In this document: positions 1 through 10,722 of the stretch, piece by piece | Layout: each line of letters opens with the position of its first letter | How positions within the stretch are numbered: position 1 is the stretch's first letter | Assembly (NCBI RefSeq): GCF_029962835.1 | Contig: NC_080574.1 | Coordinates: 22,604,001-22,668,000, forward strand | Direction: 5' to 3' | From: Magnolia sinica | Taxonomy: Eukaryota > Streptophyta > Magnoliopsida > Magnoliales > Magnoliaceae | Length of the DNA: 64,000 nt | Notes under the pieces: model-generated | Database searches by the model: none | What the model saw: only the letters and a program-made list of their open reading frames with translations | Told to the model about the DNA's origin: nothing | Position numbers and translations under genes: made by a program

Positions 1-709
1 ATGGGAGTTAGAACTCTTTAAGTTCTCTGTATATGGGAGTCTCTTCCCCCTTTCACACTAAACTAGCAAAATACAAGCCTCTCATCTGCTATTGCTGCAA
101 GGGATCGAAAAAGTAGGAAGATCACATTCATTGAAACAGTTTTGAGTACCATGAATCCAGGTATGTCTTTGCTCGAAATTCTGTGTCGATTAATTCATAT
201 GATCCGATGGACTCGAGGTTCTCCATCAATTAAGTCAGATGATCATGTGGGAATATCATCAATCACTAACGAGATCTTTAGATGTTACACGAAAATGTAC
301 TAACTTCTCCAAGGTCTACTGGTGCTTTGGTTGTGTTTATTGTCATTGATCTCTAACTTGGTCATTTCTGTACTGACATATCAATTGGAATGTTGTGGAC
401 ATGGCAAGACACAGGTACAGCTGCATATCTATCTGGACACGACAATATCTGGATTCCGAATGCATTGTGTAGATTAAGGAATTATTGGGTCTTGATGTTT
501 CTTTATGTGGATAATGGCTCATGTGCCTATTTGGCACAAGCGTGCCCCGCTTTTGGTGATCCTGACCGTTGATCGAAAGAACCCCCATCATGGATTGGGG
601 ATGCACCAAAACTTCTCCAGATTGAAAGATCCTAACCCTGTTGATTGTTATCATATGGATAGTTGAGAACTACAGCGATGGTCTGGATGGCTCGGGTATT
701 CCAATCTCT
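1..709. other. Non-coding or unassigned left edge
   Basis: No exon could be supported here. Short ORFs exist on both strands (for example at 343-654 and 390-572), but they overlap each other, match no family I recognise and lack splice context. The segment ends at the TAA duplication of the neighbouring MITE. It could be a UTR or intergenic sequence of a gene to the left. Confidence 0.4.
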
Positions 710-866
710 TAAGGGGTCCTTTGGCACCATGGATTTGGGGGAGAGTTTGAGGGGATTTCAAATTCCCTAGTATGTTTGGCACATAAATTAACTAGGGGTT
801 TCAAATCCCCTCAAAGAGGGGGTTTCAAATCCAAGGTGAAAGCCCGGATTATATCTAAAATCCTTC

Positions 867-1010
867 ATATCCTTACCCTTGCTCGGGTGGTAGACTCTCA
901 GGAGTTCCAACACCCAGTCAAGGGTTCGAGTATCCATAGGTGGTGAAATTCCACCAGTGTGAGTGTGTGGGGTGTGTATGCGGGTGTAAAATAAATAAAT
1001 AAATAAAAAC
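867..1010 (+). mobile_element. tRNA-related SINE, copy 1 (TSD 14 bp)
   Basis: Flanked by the exact 14-bp duplication ATCTAAAATCCTTC at 853-866 and 1011-1024. The body has a Pol III A-box-like stretch (CGGGTGGTAGACTC) and a B-box-like GGTTCGAGT. It ends in an A-rich (AAAT)n tail. The same family is at 47769-47880, with related members at 56218 and 63876. A tRNA gene was considered, but the sequence does not fold as a cloverleaf and has a retroposon tail and TSD. Confidence 0.8.
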
Positions 1011-1135
1011 ATCTAAAATCCTTCCAAGAGTTGAATGTGTAACATGTGTGTCACTAGGCTAGGCTATTAATCTATTGGACACATGGCCCATTAATGATAT
1101 CCCAAAACAATCAGATTACTTTAATACGATGATCT

Positions 1136-1391
1136 GCGCCATCCAAACATTGTCCATGTAAATCAACGGTTAAAAACCGTTGGTTAGTCGCTCGGATGTG
1201 ATCTTGTGCTTGTGGCCCATCCAAACATTGTCCATGTAAATCAACGGTTAAAAACCGTTGGTTAGTCGCTCGGATGTGATCTTGTGCTTGTGGCGCATCT
1301 GAGACTTCAAATTTCATCATTTTCGAGCAAAGTAGATCTTGTGCTTGTGGCGCATCTGAGACTTCAAATTTCATCATTTTCGAGCAAAGTA
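1136..1391. repeat. Two successive tandem duplications inside the MITE
   Basis: A 78-bp unit beginning ATCCAAACATTGTCC is repeated at 1141 and 1219. A 57-bp unit beginning GATCTTGTGCTTGTGG is repeated at 1278 and 1335. The copies are almost identical, so the duplications look recent compared with the aged element ends. A 106-codon minus-strand ORF across them is a by-product of the repeats. Confidence 0.8.
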
Positions 1392-1607
1392 TATATTTCG
1401 ACGAGCTTATTACAACCATCATGCCAAACATTACATACTTACATTAATTAAAGATATTAAAATTGATTTAGTAATTAAATTCAAACCCTTGTAAATACAC
1501 TATACATAGCTACTTTTGGATTACAAGGGATTCTAAATCCAGTCAAACACAACAAGAGGATTTCAAATCCAGGGGGTTCCAAATCCACGCTCCCAAACAG
1601 GCCATAA

Positions 1608-2341
1608 GGCTTTCCGGCGTCCTGTTATTGCTTTGAGCTTTGGCTGTTTCTTCAGGTGGGGATGTTGGTTGCCACAGTAGATTGCGCCATGACATCTCCT
1701 TGAGTTCCTCTTACTTGATTACCTCATAGCTCTAGGGCTAGGGCCCATCAGATCAACAGTCTGGATCAATGAGATTGGGATTTTGACGAGGCCCGATTAG
1801 TAAGCGGGTCAACCACTGCCCGACCCGCTGAACCCGAGCCCAACCAGTTCAAAGGCTGAGCCGAATACAGCCCCAGGCCCGGCCCGTTCACAGCCGTACA
1901 TTTTGCTGGTGATTAATGCATTAATGTCTACTGTCCAACTAAAGTTGTGATGTTCATCCACTGTACGTTATCATACACACGTCAATCCAGACCATACAAA
2001 ACATAGGGTCCACCCTAGATTGAGTATAATCTGAATGTCACGCTGAGGAGACGATCCTCACCATCCATCAGTTACAATAAGATAAATGAAAAGGTATGCG
2101 GTACATTTCAATCAATGTAATTCATGTGGGTGAAAATGGTCTGCAGGATCAAAATCAGATGGTTGAAATTGTTTGATCAGTGTGAATCTTTGGAAATGGT
2201 CCATCGAGAGTGGGGTCCACAATTCGTATAGTCTGGTCGCCTATGTGTATGCATATGTACACGTGCTGGGTGGATGAGACGCAACAACTTAGAATTTGGG
2301 GAAAGAAGTAAAAAAGAAAGTAGAAGAAGAATGAATGGTGA
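1608..2341. other. Intergenic sequence downstream of the Hsp40 gene
   Basis: No gene was recognised. About 1780-1900 is rich in GCCCGACCC and GGCCCGGCCC words like those in non-autonomous hAT ends elsewhere in the window, but no clean TIR/TSD pair was found. The last few hundred bases should hold the 3' UTR of the minus-strand Hsp40 gene ending at 2342. Confidence 0.4.
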
Positions 2342-2786
2342 TCAAGAACTATCTTGAAGAATAATAGAAATATCGGACTGTTGATCATCACTCAAGTGTG
2401 TTGGGAAGCTAATATGGAATTTGATTCGCAGGTCCCCTCTCTTTCCATTCTCTTTGGGGACCGGCATCCCCTGGCCGTTGATGATCCTTTCATAGTCAGG
2501 GTAGATGATCTCATCCATTGAACATCTCATTTTTTCCCCACCCAAGAGAGGGATAGAGAGAGTGCAACCTGTGAGGGCCTTCACGAGGGAGATTTCCACT
2601 GCCAACACCAAGTCATTCCCTTCTCTCTTGAACAAGGGGTGCTTCTTCTCTGAGATGGTGAAGATCACGTCAGCTGGAAGAAATCCTGGCCGTTCATCGC
2701 CGACATCTTCGAATGTGATCTTGGTCCCTTTCTTCCATCCAGGCTCTACTTTTATGCGTAGTAACTTATGCTCTTCGATCATCAAC
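2342..2786 (-). CDS. Hsp40 exon 3
   Basis: 445 nt from the acceptor TTTGGCAG to the TGA at 2342-2344. It encodes the rest of C-terminal domain I and all of domain II, with the conserved PGWKKGTKITF and KRGDLRIKF motifs. The splice restores the glycine codon G|GG split over the intron. Confidence 0.9.
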
Positions 2787-4270
2787 CTGCCAAAGAGAGA
2801 GAAAAGGAAAAAAAAAAAAACCAACGATCATTAGCCATGCTAACAGCAGTACTGGACTGTTACGGGCCCCACATGATATCCGGATGGCATCCAAACCGTC
2901 CAAAAACTACCCCCACCTCTTAGTAAAATGTGGTAAATTAATACCCCCTCGAGTCCTGTAATTGTTAACAAGCATCCCAAATGAACCGGGCTGGGCTGGG
3001 CTGGCCTGATCTAGCCCGCTATGGTCGGCCTTTGGGCTGAGGGTGGAGCCCTTGAGCGTTATGCCCAACAATTCAATGGATGGATAGTGGGCCCGGCCCT
3101 AACACTCGCTATCCTACCCATCATGCATACACATCTAGAGAAAATTTCCCTGGGAACCGATTCTCATTAGAACCTATCCTGATGATTTTCGTGGGGCATC
3201 CAATCCGTCCAATAAACACGTCACCTCGTGAAATCTCTAACGCCGAGAAATTAGTCTGATCCAAAACTCAGGTGGGCCACAGCAAAGGAAACAAAGTGAG
3301 AAGGGAGGTGCACCCTTAATTTTCACCAGGGCCGCATGAGTTGCAAAACAGCCTATTTTTCGCCTTGAGGGTCTTTGGTGTGTCCAATTCATATTAAATA
3401 CACCTAAAATGCCTTTTTTTCCTAATTATAATAAAATCAGGTGATATTATTTCACATGGATTCACACTCTCTTTCAGCAATGAATTTAAAACACACGCTG
3501 CCATACACAGTTTACTAAACTAGATTGATTTTGAGCCCAGTGATCTCATGATGAGGCCCATCTTAATAACATCAAGAGGTTGTAAGTAATCATTCCTTCC
3601 CATCCCATGAGAGATGGTGCAATGAATAAAGTATCTAGAAAGGAGTGGCATGGGAAAAACGCACCCATTGCTAGCAAGAACCTTCCTCGTGTACTCAACC
3701 TTCTTAACACAACCATAGCAAAGTTCCTCAAGTGTACACTCCAGCATCTTCTCGACGGGCACCGGTTTCTTCGGAATAACAGTGCAGGTGAACATGATGG
3801 GCTTCTCATCCTTTCTGCGGGGGCTATGCATGACTTTGTGCTTTGAGGGACCACCCTCCTTCTGTGCACCCTCTCTTTTCTCTGTAGAGGACCCAACACC
3901 GGGCATGTTTCCGTGCACCTTGTCATTAAGAGCCTGAAATGAAGAAGAGCCCACCAATCAGAACTGCCCAAATAGTATATGGTGATCACCATCAAGTGGG
4001 CCAAAAGGAGAATCGTCAGTGGTCCAAATTTTACACGGTCAAGATCATCTACTATTCATACTGGATCCATGTGGGGCCCATGTTTTGCCCGGTACGGTTG
4101 GGACCCGTGTGCGTGCGAGACGTGTTAGGTGGAGAGTTAAAACATGGGATGGCCGTACACCGATATATGTATGCATGCATGTCTGTACGTACCTCGTAAG
4201 CTTGTATGATGCCTTTGAGCTCGGGTCCGGGTTTATGGGAAAATAGGCAGATCCGAGGATGCAATCTCAT
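2342..4270 (-). CDS. J-less class B Hsp40 / DnaJ peptide-binding protein (3 exons)
   Basis: Joining 4193-4270, 3665-3933 and 2342-2786 gives 792 nt, or 263 codons plus stop, in one open frame with GT-AG introns. Residues from about 90 on match the two C-terminal beta-barrel domains of class B (DnaJB1-type) Hsp40: LECTLEELCYGC, PGWKKGTKITF, ADVIFTISEKKHPLFKR, ALTGCTLSIPLLGG and KRGDLRIKF, ending ILQDSS. There is no zinc finger. The J domain is missing: only a relic of its end (HP, then LKGIIQAYEALND) remains, without helices I-II or the HPD triad. Such proteins can bind clients and dimerise but should not activate Hsp70. Arabidopsis has comparable J-less proteins (At1g44160-like, from memory). 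Residues 27-65 are a basic, low-complexity linker. A real J-domain exon upstream is not excluded. Confidence 0.85.
3665..3933 (-). CDS. Hsp40 exon 2
   Basis: 269 nt. The acceptor is TTCATTTCAG before GCTCTTAATGAC, and the donor is GTGCGT after AATGG (phase 2). It encodes the basic linker and the start of C-terminal domain I (ECTLEELCYGCVKKVEYTRK). Confidence 0.85.
4193..4270 (-). CDS. Hsp40 exon 1
   Basis: Twenty-six codons start at the ATG at 4270 and end in phase 0 at a GTACGT donor. The ATG follows a pyrimidine-rich (CT)n tract, and a TATA-like TTAAAATA lies about 70 bases upstream, so this can be the true start. The same tract followed by ATGAG could also act as a splice acceptor for a more distal exon. 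Confidence 0.65.
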
Positions 4271-4276
4271 GGAGAG

Positions 4277-4300
4277 ATAGAGAGAGAGAGAGAGAGAGAG
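4277..4300. repeat. (AG)n microsatellite in the Hsp40 5' leader
   Basis: An uninterrupted AG dinucleotide run lies just upstream of the Hsp40 ATG. On the gene's own strand it reads (CT)n, a common feature of plant 5' leaders that could influence transcription or act as a splice polypyrimidine tract. Confidence 0.85.
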
Positions 4301-4329
4301 GAGAAGGATAGCATGCGGGCTAAGGCTCT

Positions 4330-4350
4330 TCTTATGTATTTTAATAAGAA
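4330..4350 (-). promoter_or_regulatory. Possible TATA element of the Hsp40 gene
   Basis: On the minus strand the sequence reads CTTATTAAAATACATAAG, an AT-rich island about 60-80 bases upstream of the ATG at 4270 and upstream of the (CT)n leader. Position and composition suit a TATA box, but no transcription start was determined. Confidence 0.3.
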
Positions 4351-5690
4351 GGAAGCTTGATACTGTGATAGGGTTTGATGGTTGACACGTAGGAAGAGGG
4401 AAAATGTACACGTGGCATGTCATGCAAATCCATCCGTCCAAAATTGCAGGCTCAGATTTAAATGGATCATTTATATTTAAAAATTGCGTTGATTTGATAT
4501 CCAATAAGCGGATTGGTGGATGCGTGATGGACGGTTGAAATGAAAAACCGACAACGGCTCGAAACCAACCAATCATTCATCAATCCTGGTGTTGGGATGA
4601 TGAAATATCTAATTTGAGTTGAGGTATTCCACGTGTAATACGATTGCCACCTATTGAACCTGAATGTATGATCATAGCCATTCAAATCAGGACCTGGAAA
4701 ATGGACGGTGAGACCATTTTCAGCTCCTGTCTATTTAGTATTCCTGTGATTATCCCCTCATGGTTTGTTTTGGGTATCTAAATCCGGCGGATTCTTCTAT
4801 CAAAAGGCGTTTGTTGATGATAGATGGCCCACTCGGGCACCAGTTTCAATTGTGCACTAAGAAGGTTCACGGAGCACACGCGTATAAATTCCAGACCGTT
4901 CATATGTATATAGGATGTGCTTTAAAAATCATGATGGTCTGGATGATCTTATACACTGATTAGATGATCTCTGTGATTAAAGCCTTCCAGCTAGTGGCTA
5001 GATTCATCATATATGTGTAACTGCTGCAGTATAGCCCACCCATCTGATAAGCGGTTGTGATCTAATGCAAGTGTGCCACGTCCACGAAGATGAGAGCTTG
5101 ACGGCCAACCTAGATACATGCGTCCAACATGGATACTCCCTCATGAACACATTGTAAATCGCATGGGCTCGAGTTGCGCAGGTCCAACGATGTTTGAATG
5201 ACATCTAACCCGTTCATTAGATGTGGCTCCACATTTTAATCGTAGATCCAAAAACCCAACCTGATAAATAACTCAGGTGGGTGACATTAAGGGAACAAGA
5301 GGGTCCCAAGTATATACTTTCGTAAGGAATTTTGGATCCACCTTGTTTGGTATATCATACGATCCAGTCATTAGGTGCAACCCACTGGGACGTAAGGACA
5401 ACTGAAAATCAATTCATTAAAAAATTTAGGAGGGCCACAACAAGTGAATAAATAGGTTTAGGCATAATGGCACATTGGTCTCCGCGTGGTGTCCCACCAG
5501 AGTTTTTTATGGGGATTATACTTGGGATGAACGGCTTGCATTTCACATACACATCACGGTGGGCCTCACACAACCTAAAGGTATACAGTAGTTACCAAAA
5601 GTTCCATCACATGTGATGTAAAAGCCAGACAAGGGCGTTACCATATATGAGTGCCGTTATTAGAAAACGAGGGTGATTGTCATTTTTTTA
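4351..5690. other. Upstream intergenic region with decayed TIR-repeat pieces
   Basis: No coding exon was recognised. From about 5200 the sequence shows fragments of the same GGCCCAC-rich repeat family described at 5702 (for example AACTCAGGTGGG and GTGGGCCTCACACAACC), too degraded to delimit. Nothing resembling a J-domain exon for the Hsp40 gene was seen. Confidence 0.4.
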
Positions 5691-5701
5691 GCCGGCCAAA
5701 C

Positions 5702-6229
5702 GGGAAGCGGATTGCGTCCTACCCCCGCCCGGACGATAATCCGTCCGGGCAGCGAGCTGTGGGGGCCACAGTGATTTAAATACTTTATCCACGCCGTTTA
5801 TCCCTTTTTTCAGATCATTTTACAGCATGATCATAAAAATGAAGCATGTACACAGTTCAGGTGAACCACACCAAAGGAAGCAGCATTGATAATGAAACCA
5901 CCGTTGAAACCTTTCTAAGGGTCACAGTGATGTTTTTTTACCATCCAACCTATTCATAAGGTCATGTATACCGACCTGTATGAAGTGAAAAAAAGAAAAA
6001 AATCAGCTTAATCCGAAACTTCTGCAGCTCCCAAGACGTTTTTAATGGTGAGCGTTCAACCCTCACTTTGTGGTCCACTTAAACAGTTGTTCCACCTAAT
6101 TTTTTTTTTCACATACTAAAATGATCTATAAATATGGATGGCTGGCATGGATAAAACCCTTACATCAAGGTGAGGCCCACAGCTCTCTGCCCATACGGAT
6201 TACCGTCCGGGGGTAGGACGCAATCCGCT
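5702..6229. mobile_element. Mutator-like TIR element, copy A (11-bp TSD)
   Basis: It starts GGGAAGCGGATTGCGTCC and ends GGACGCAATCCGCT, with inverted homology running further inward (CGTCCGGGCAG and CCGTCCGGG). It is flanked by the exact 11-bp duplication GCCGGCCAAAC at 5691-5701 and 6230-6240. The length of 528 bp without an ORF, long TIRs and the TSD size suit a non-autonomous Mutator-like element. The interior has the GTGGACCACACC, ATCCAACCTGTTCAT and TTTTTAATGGTG words that mark this high-copy family through the window. The exact edge could shift by 3 bp, because GGG belongs to either TSD or TIR. Confidence 0.75.
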
Positions 6230-6250
6230 GCCGGCCAAACGGGTCAAAAT

Positions 6251-6771
6251 GGGAAGCAGATTGCGTCCTGCCGCCGTTGGATGATAATCCGTCCAGGCAG
6301 GAGCTCTGTGGGGCCACCTTGATGTATGGGTATTATCTAGGCCGTCTATCCATTTTTTTCAGATCATTTTAGGATACAATTTCAATATGAGCAGATCGAA
6401 ATCTCAAGTGGACCACACCATAGGAACCAGTGGTGATAATGACACCCACAGTTGAAAATTTCCCAAGGGCCACTGTGATGGTTACTTGCCATCCAACCTG
6501 TTCATAATGTAATATAGACGCGGATGAAGGTAAACACAAATATCAACTTGATCAAAACTTCCACGGCCCCAAGAAGTTTTTAATGGTGGGAGTTCAATCC
6601 ACTGTGTGGTCCACTTGAGTCTTGGGTCTGCCTTAATTTTTGGGTCATAGCCAGAGATGATCTTAAAAAATAGATGTACGGCGTGGATAAAAATCCATAC
6701 ATCACAATGGGCCCCACAGAACCCTACCTGTACCGATTATCGCTGTGCGGGGGCAGGACGCAATCCGCTTC
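6251..6771. mobile_element. Mutator-like TIR element, copy B
   Basis: A second member starts GGGAAGCAGATTGCGTCC and ends GGACGCAATCCGCTTC only 21 bp after copy A. The flanks GGTCAAAAT and ACTCAAAGT match at 6 of 9 positions and may be an old TSD. The interior matches copy A along its length but is clearly diverged, so this is not a simple recent tandem duplication. Confidence 0.65.
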
Positions 6772-6789
6772 ACTCAAAGTGGCATTCTT

Positions 6790-7235
6790 CCTAACGAGGA
6801 TATCTTATGTCCACTTCCACCATCGAGTTTGACAGATCATTTTTTGCCGTTAGCCCGAAAATAAGGCAGCTCCAGGGGTCAATTGGACCACACCATATGA
6901 AGCAGTGATGATAATAACACCCACCGTCGAAACCTTCCTTCCTAGGCCCTATAGTCATGTTTATTTTTCATCCAACCTGTTCATAATGTCACGTAAACCT
7001 GGATGAAGCGAAAACACAAATATCATCCTGAGGCTCCTTAGGCTCCCAAGAAGTTTTTAACGGTGACCCTATAATCTCCATTGTGTGGTCCACTTGAGCC
7101 TTTCATCTACCTAATTTTTTAACCGATTCTCTCAAATGACCTTTAAAAATGGATGGACGGCGTGGATAAAACAAATACATGACATTGGGCTGCACAGAGC
7201 CCCTGCCTGGACCCAGTCCGTCTGTCAGTCCCCAG
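6790..7235. repeat. TIR-repeat family copy C (degraded)
   Basis: Carries the family words in order: a GACAGATCATTTTT motif, GGACCACACCATATG, CACCCACCGTCGAAACC, TTCATCCAACCTGTTCATAA, AGAAGTTTTTAA and GGATGGACGGCGTGGATAAA. Ends are not clear. Confidence 0.6.
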
Positions 7236-7307
7236 ACGCAATCTTCTCTCTTTTCAGGAAAGCACAGACTCCACTCCGTGGACCGGAATCCTCTGCCGCA
7301 CCTCTTG

Positions 7308-7800
7308 GTAAAACGCAGAAGACCACCATGTTATGTATGTAGAATCCACTTCGTCCATCGGGCTCTATCTGCAATCCCATGCCTGGGGTCCAAAAAAAAT
7401 CAGCAATATACACAACTCGGGTGGGCCCCACCAAAGGGACCAATGAGGCGGTGATGGCAACTATAGGTTTGTGCGTGGGGCCACCAAGGTGTGTATCTTT
7501 CATCAAGCCCGTTAATCACATGTAACTAACTAGGATGAAGTGAAAACAAAAACAAAAAAAAAAACAAAAAAAAAGCTGATTCAAATATTAGGTGGGCCAC
7601 ACCGTCTCAACTTAGAGGTTTCATGATCAGTTTTACCGTGTTCCATTCGTCTGGCCCATCAGAGATTTTATAGAGCTGATATTTTACATATACAGTTCTA
7701 GTAACGATTCTCACCTGATGGACGGAGTGGATGCACATATAAAACATAGTGGGCCCCACCGAACTTGGGTGTTTTACCCAGCTGCGTAAAACAGGCGCCC
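7308..7800. repeat. TIR-repeat family copy D
   Basis: Similar interior words (GGTGGGCCCCACCAAAGG, GGTGGGCCACACCGTC). The apparent ends are GGTAAAACGCAGAAG and CAGCTGCGTAAAAC, so this copy has a different terminal subtype from copies A and B. Confidence 0.5.
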
Positions 7801-8296
7801 CAGACGATTCCTGTCCGTTCCTGCGTATATTTTAGCAAAGCTTTCGTAGATTGGGTTGATCTCATCTCGTCCTTGTGTGGTAGATTTTTAAGAGAAACGC
7901 CGTCTTCTACGTGGAGCGTATGGACCTGGGCCACAAGAACGTGACACGTGTCATTTGTTTATCCTCTTGACTGATTTGTCATTCGTTTCTAGTTGTCACG
8001 CGAGGAAGACTAGTTTTGGCAGATCTCGAATTCCAAGCGACATTCTCGTGCTCTGGCCACATGATTGGACGCTCTGATCGGAACCCTTACCCAATCAGTT
8101 TGTATATGGAAGATTCGATTACGACAGACGAGAGGTTCTGATTTCGATACTGTGGATTGAAAAGGGACACGTTGAAGCGGATCTGGACCGTCCCTATTGT
8201 GGTTCGGTTCCTATCCGTGTATGCCTCTTGGGTGATTATCCTGACCCTACGAGTGAGGCCTTCGAATGGGGGCTAAAACTGAAGGTGGCTAACGTA
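7801..8296. other. Intergenic flank of the hAT insertion
   Basis: No gene or repeat with definable ends was seen. The 8-bp hAT target duplication begins at 8297. Confidence 0.4.
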
Positions 8297-8729
8297 CGGT
8301 TAACTATAGCTGTACACGGGTCGAGTACAAGTCGATCTAGGCCTAGCTCCACTCGGCTCAGACCCCACCGTGACCCGAGCTTGAGTTTAGGGCGACTCGG
8401 TCTTCGAGCTCACCCCTTAGGTTCAATTTGGCTTGTCGGTTCGAGTCAAGTCAAGCTGGGATCAAGTCAAGTCAAGTCAACCAAGCTATTCGAGTCCAAT
8501 TGAGTTAATATTATTTTACAATAATAAAAAATAAAAATTATTGGAATGGAGACAAATACAATGGCAGTGCATAACAAGTTAATACAAAGCTAAAGCTAAC
8601 AAATAAAAATATGAAAATGTTATGAGAAAACCATAAACTCACTTAAACATATGAAAGTGCAGTATCAACTTCATCTAGACTCTTGGTCTCATCATCTTCA
8701 TCATTTTCTTCGTCAAATGAACTGTCACC

Positions 8730-10722
8730 TTAAGTTGGACGTAACCAATCTTACATACAAACGAACACTTCAATTGTTTTGGGTGCAAGAGAGATTCTAT
8801 ACTTGTTCACCACTCTACTACAAGTACTAAATGCAGACTCTGATGTCATTATTGTTATCGGAATTGATAAAATATCTTGAGCGATCAACAATAATGTAGG
8901 GTATTTTCCTTCAAAGCTTTAGTCTTCCACCAGTCTAAAACGTTGAAGTCTTGGCAGGAGACCTTCACAACTGGCTCCTTGAGATATATTTCTAATTCTG
9001 ACTCATTTGTTTGCTAACTCACTTCATCTTGTTCTAAGGTTGATAAGTACTCATCGAGAAATTTGTCATCAGCTATCGCCAAACTGGAGCCACGTTCATT
9101 CATAACTTGAGTGCCCTGACTTCTGTAAGAATTACCTACATAAGAAGAGTACAATTCTTCAATTGCACATGAACATTAGATGTTTCAATGACAGCGTTGT
9201 CACGCAGATAAATCTTCTTATAAACATAACTAATTATTATTCCCATTTTGCAGCGAGGATCAAATACAATAGCTAAAGTCATCAATAAGTGAGTCATAAA
9301 TAAGTGACATTTGCTCCAGTACTTTTCAAATTTCACCTATATGCTTAGCGTCATGTTCTGAATATAATTTGGACCTATTGTAAAACCTCTCTAAAGAACA
9401 TCCTTAATCTTCCAAAGCTTTGGAAGAAATAGATTTGTCATTGGATATTTATTTCCGGAAAATAGCTTCGTGCAATCGTAGTAAACTCGAAGAAAACTAC
9501 GAACATCTTCAACTCTTCTCCAATCATCTTCACTTGGTAACCAAGCATATGTCTTATCACAAACTGCAAATTCTGGGAATGCATTTTTCAACTCCACTGC
9601 CGCATCCAACATTTCATATGTTGAATTCAAACGAGTGCACACATCTAACTTCAATGTTTTTTGAGTTCTTACATTTAAACGTTAGAGAATGTCGTTCCAT
9701 ATGCTAAGTCTTGATGGTGACCCTGTATATACTTCACGCTTTCTCTTATGTTCATAATTGTGCTTTCAATTATTTTTAGCCCCTCTTGCACAATTATATT
9801 CAGAATGTGAGCACAATATCTCACTTGAAAAAATTTCCTCCAAAATAAAGATTCCCGACTGTCTTAAATTGGCTCCACAAAAAAGAAATCACAACATCAT
9901 TTGTATAAGCATTATTTAGCATCATTGGAGATATTCTACTCTCGATACCCCACTCCTGAAGACAATTGTATACGCAGTCTGAAATAATCAAACCAATATG
10001 AGGGGGAGGAATGTGACGAAAGTTTAATATAGTTTTACGTAAATTCCAATCTGCGTCCACATAGTGTGCAGTTAGCGACATGTAATCCTTCCTTTGGTTC
10101 AATGCCGTCTACAAGTCTGAAGTAAGACTTATACACGAGACTGGTGATAGAATGGCTTTCAACTTTGTCTTCTCATTCATATACATCTTCATACATTCTC
10201 TTTTCACTGTGATCTGCGAACACTTCTCAAATCTTGGATTCAGGTATCTGTTATATTTGCTTAAAATTTTACTTTTTATAAACTTAAATGGTTTCTCCTC
10301 AACAATAACTATTATAGTAAATCACTCTTTTAGTTTGTCTTCTTCAATTTTATGAGTGATGAGAGCAGCTTGCGCGTCGGAGTCGCTTCCTCATATGATG
10401 CAAATGAGAGCAGTTATTAGCCTAAACGTGGGATTTTTGGACTCTTAACACAATTAATCGTGTGTCTACGATAATTTGAAGTTGATCCCCTAGAATATTT
10501 TGCGAATGTTGACTTGCTTACATCCAACTTTCATAACACAGTTAGAACCTTCTTTCACTTCAACCTCTTCAAAATCGTCCCAAACTGCTGATCTTTTTTT
10601 CCTTTATTCGACGCATCTGAGACTGAATTTAAGTTTCTTTCATCCCGTTCAACATCAAAAACTAGAAGAGATGCAGTAGATGCACCAACACCAGGGGTAG
10701 TAAAGACAGCCTTACTAGCCAT
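8730..10722 (-). pseudogene. hAT transposase (RICESLEEPER/ZBED-type), disabled
   Basis: The reading starts at the ATG at 10722 (MASKAVFTTPGV) and runs to the TAA near 8730. Family blocks occur in order across several frames: SLTAHYVDADWNLRKTILNF (10.0-10.1 kb), then a Lys-, Trp- and Phe-rich core. The C-terminal hAT dimerisation region follows, with SELEIYLKEP, FNVLDWWK and SESAFSTCSRVVNKYR, at about 8760-9010. At least several frameshifts and stops (for example a TAG after LEQDEVS) show it is dead. No clean BED zinc finger could be read near the N-terminus. It sits alone in its element. Confidence 0.8.

Larger units (their letters stand above)
713..1604. mobile_element. Harbinger-like MITE (TSD TAA), copy 1
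   Basis: The ends are inverted: GGGGTCCTTTGGCACC at the left and, reversed, TGGCCTGTTTGGGAGC at the right, both followed by TGGATTTGG. TAA flanks both sides (710-712 and 1605-1607), which fits the 3-bp target preference of PIF/Harbinger elements. Subterminal TTTCAAATCC motifs recur on both sides. There is no transposase, so it is non-autonomous. A SINE (867-1010) and two tandem duplications (1136-1391) lie inside. A related copy in the opposite orientation is at about 17426-18152. The superfamily rests on TIR and TSD only. Confidence 0.6.

Noticed and set aside
867-1010. Possible tRNA gene because of A/B-box-like words
   Set aside because: No cloverleaf; A-rich tail, TSD and related copies show a SINE.
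1111-1431. 106-codon minus-strand ORF with internal peptide repeats
   Set aside because: The peptide repeats follow the DNA tandem duplications inside a MITE; no sign of a real protein.
3546-4004. 152-codon ORF overlapping Hsp40 exon 2 in another frame
   Set aside because: The exon 2 frame has conserved Hsp40 residues and correct splice phases; this is its shadow.
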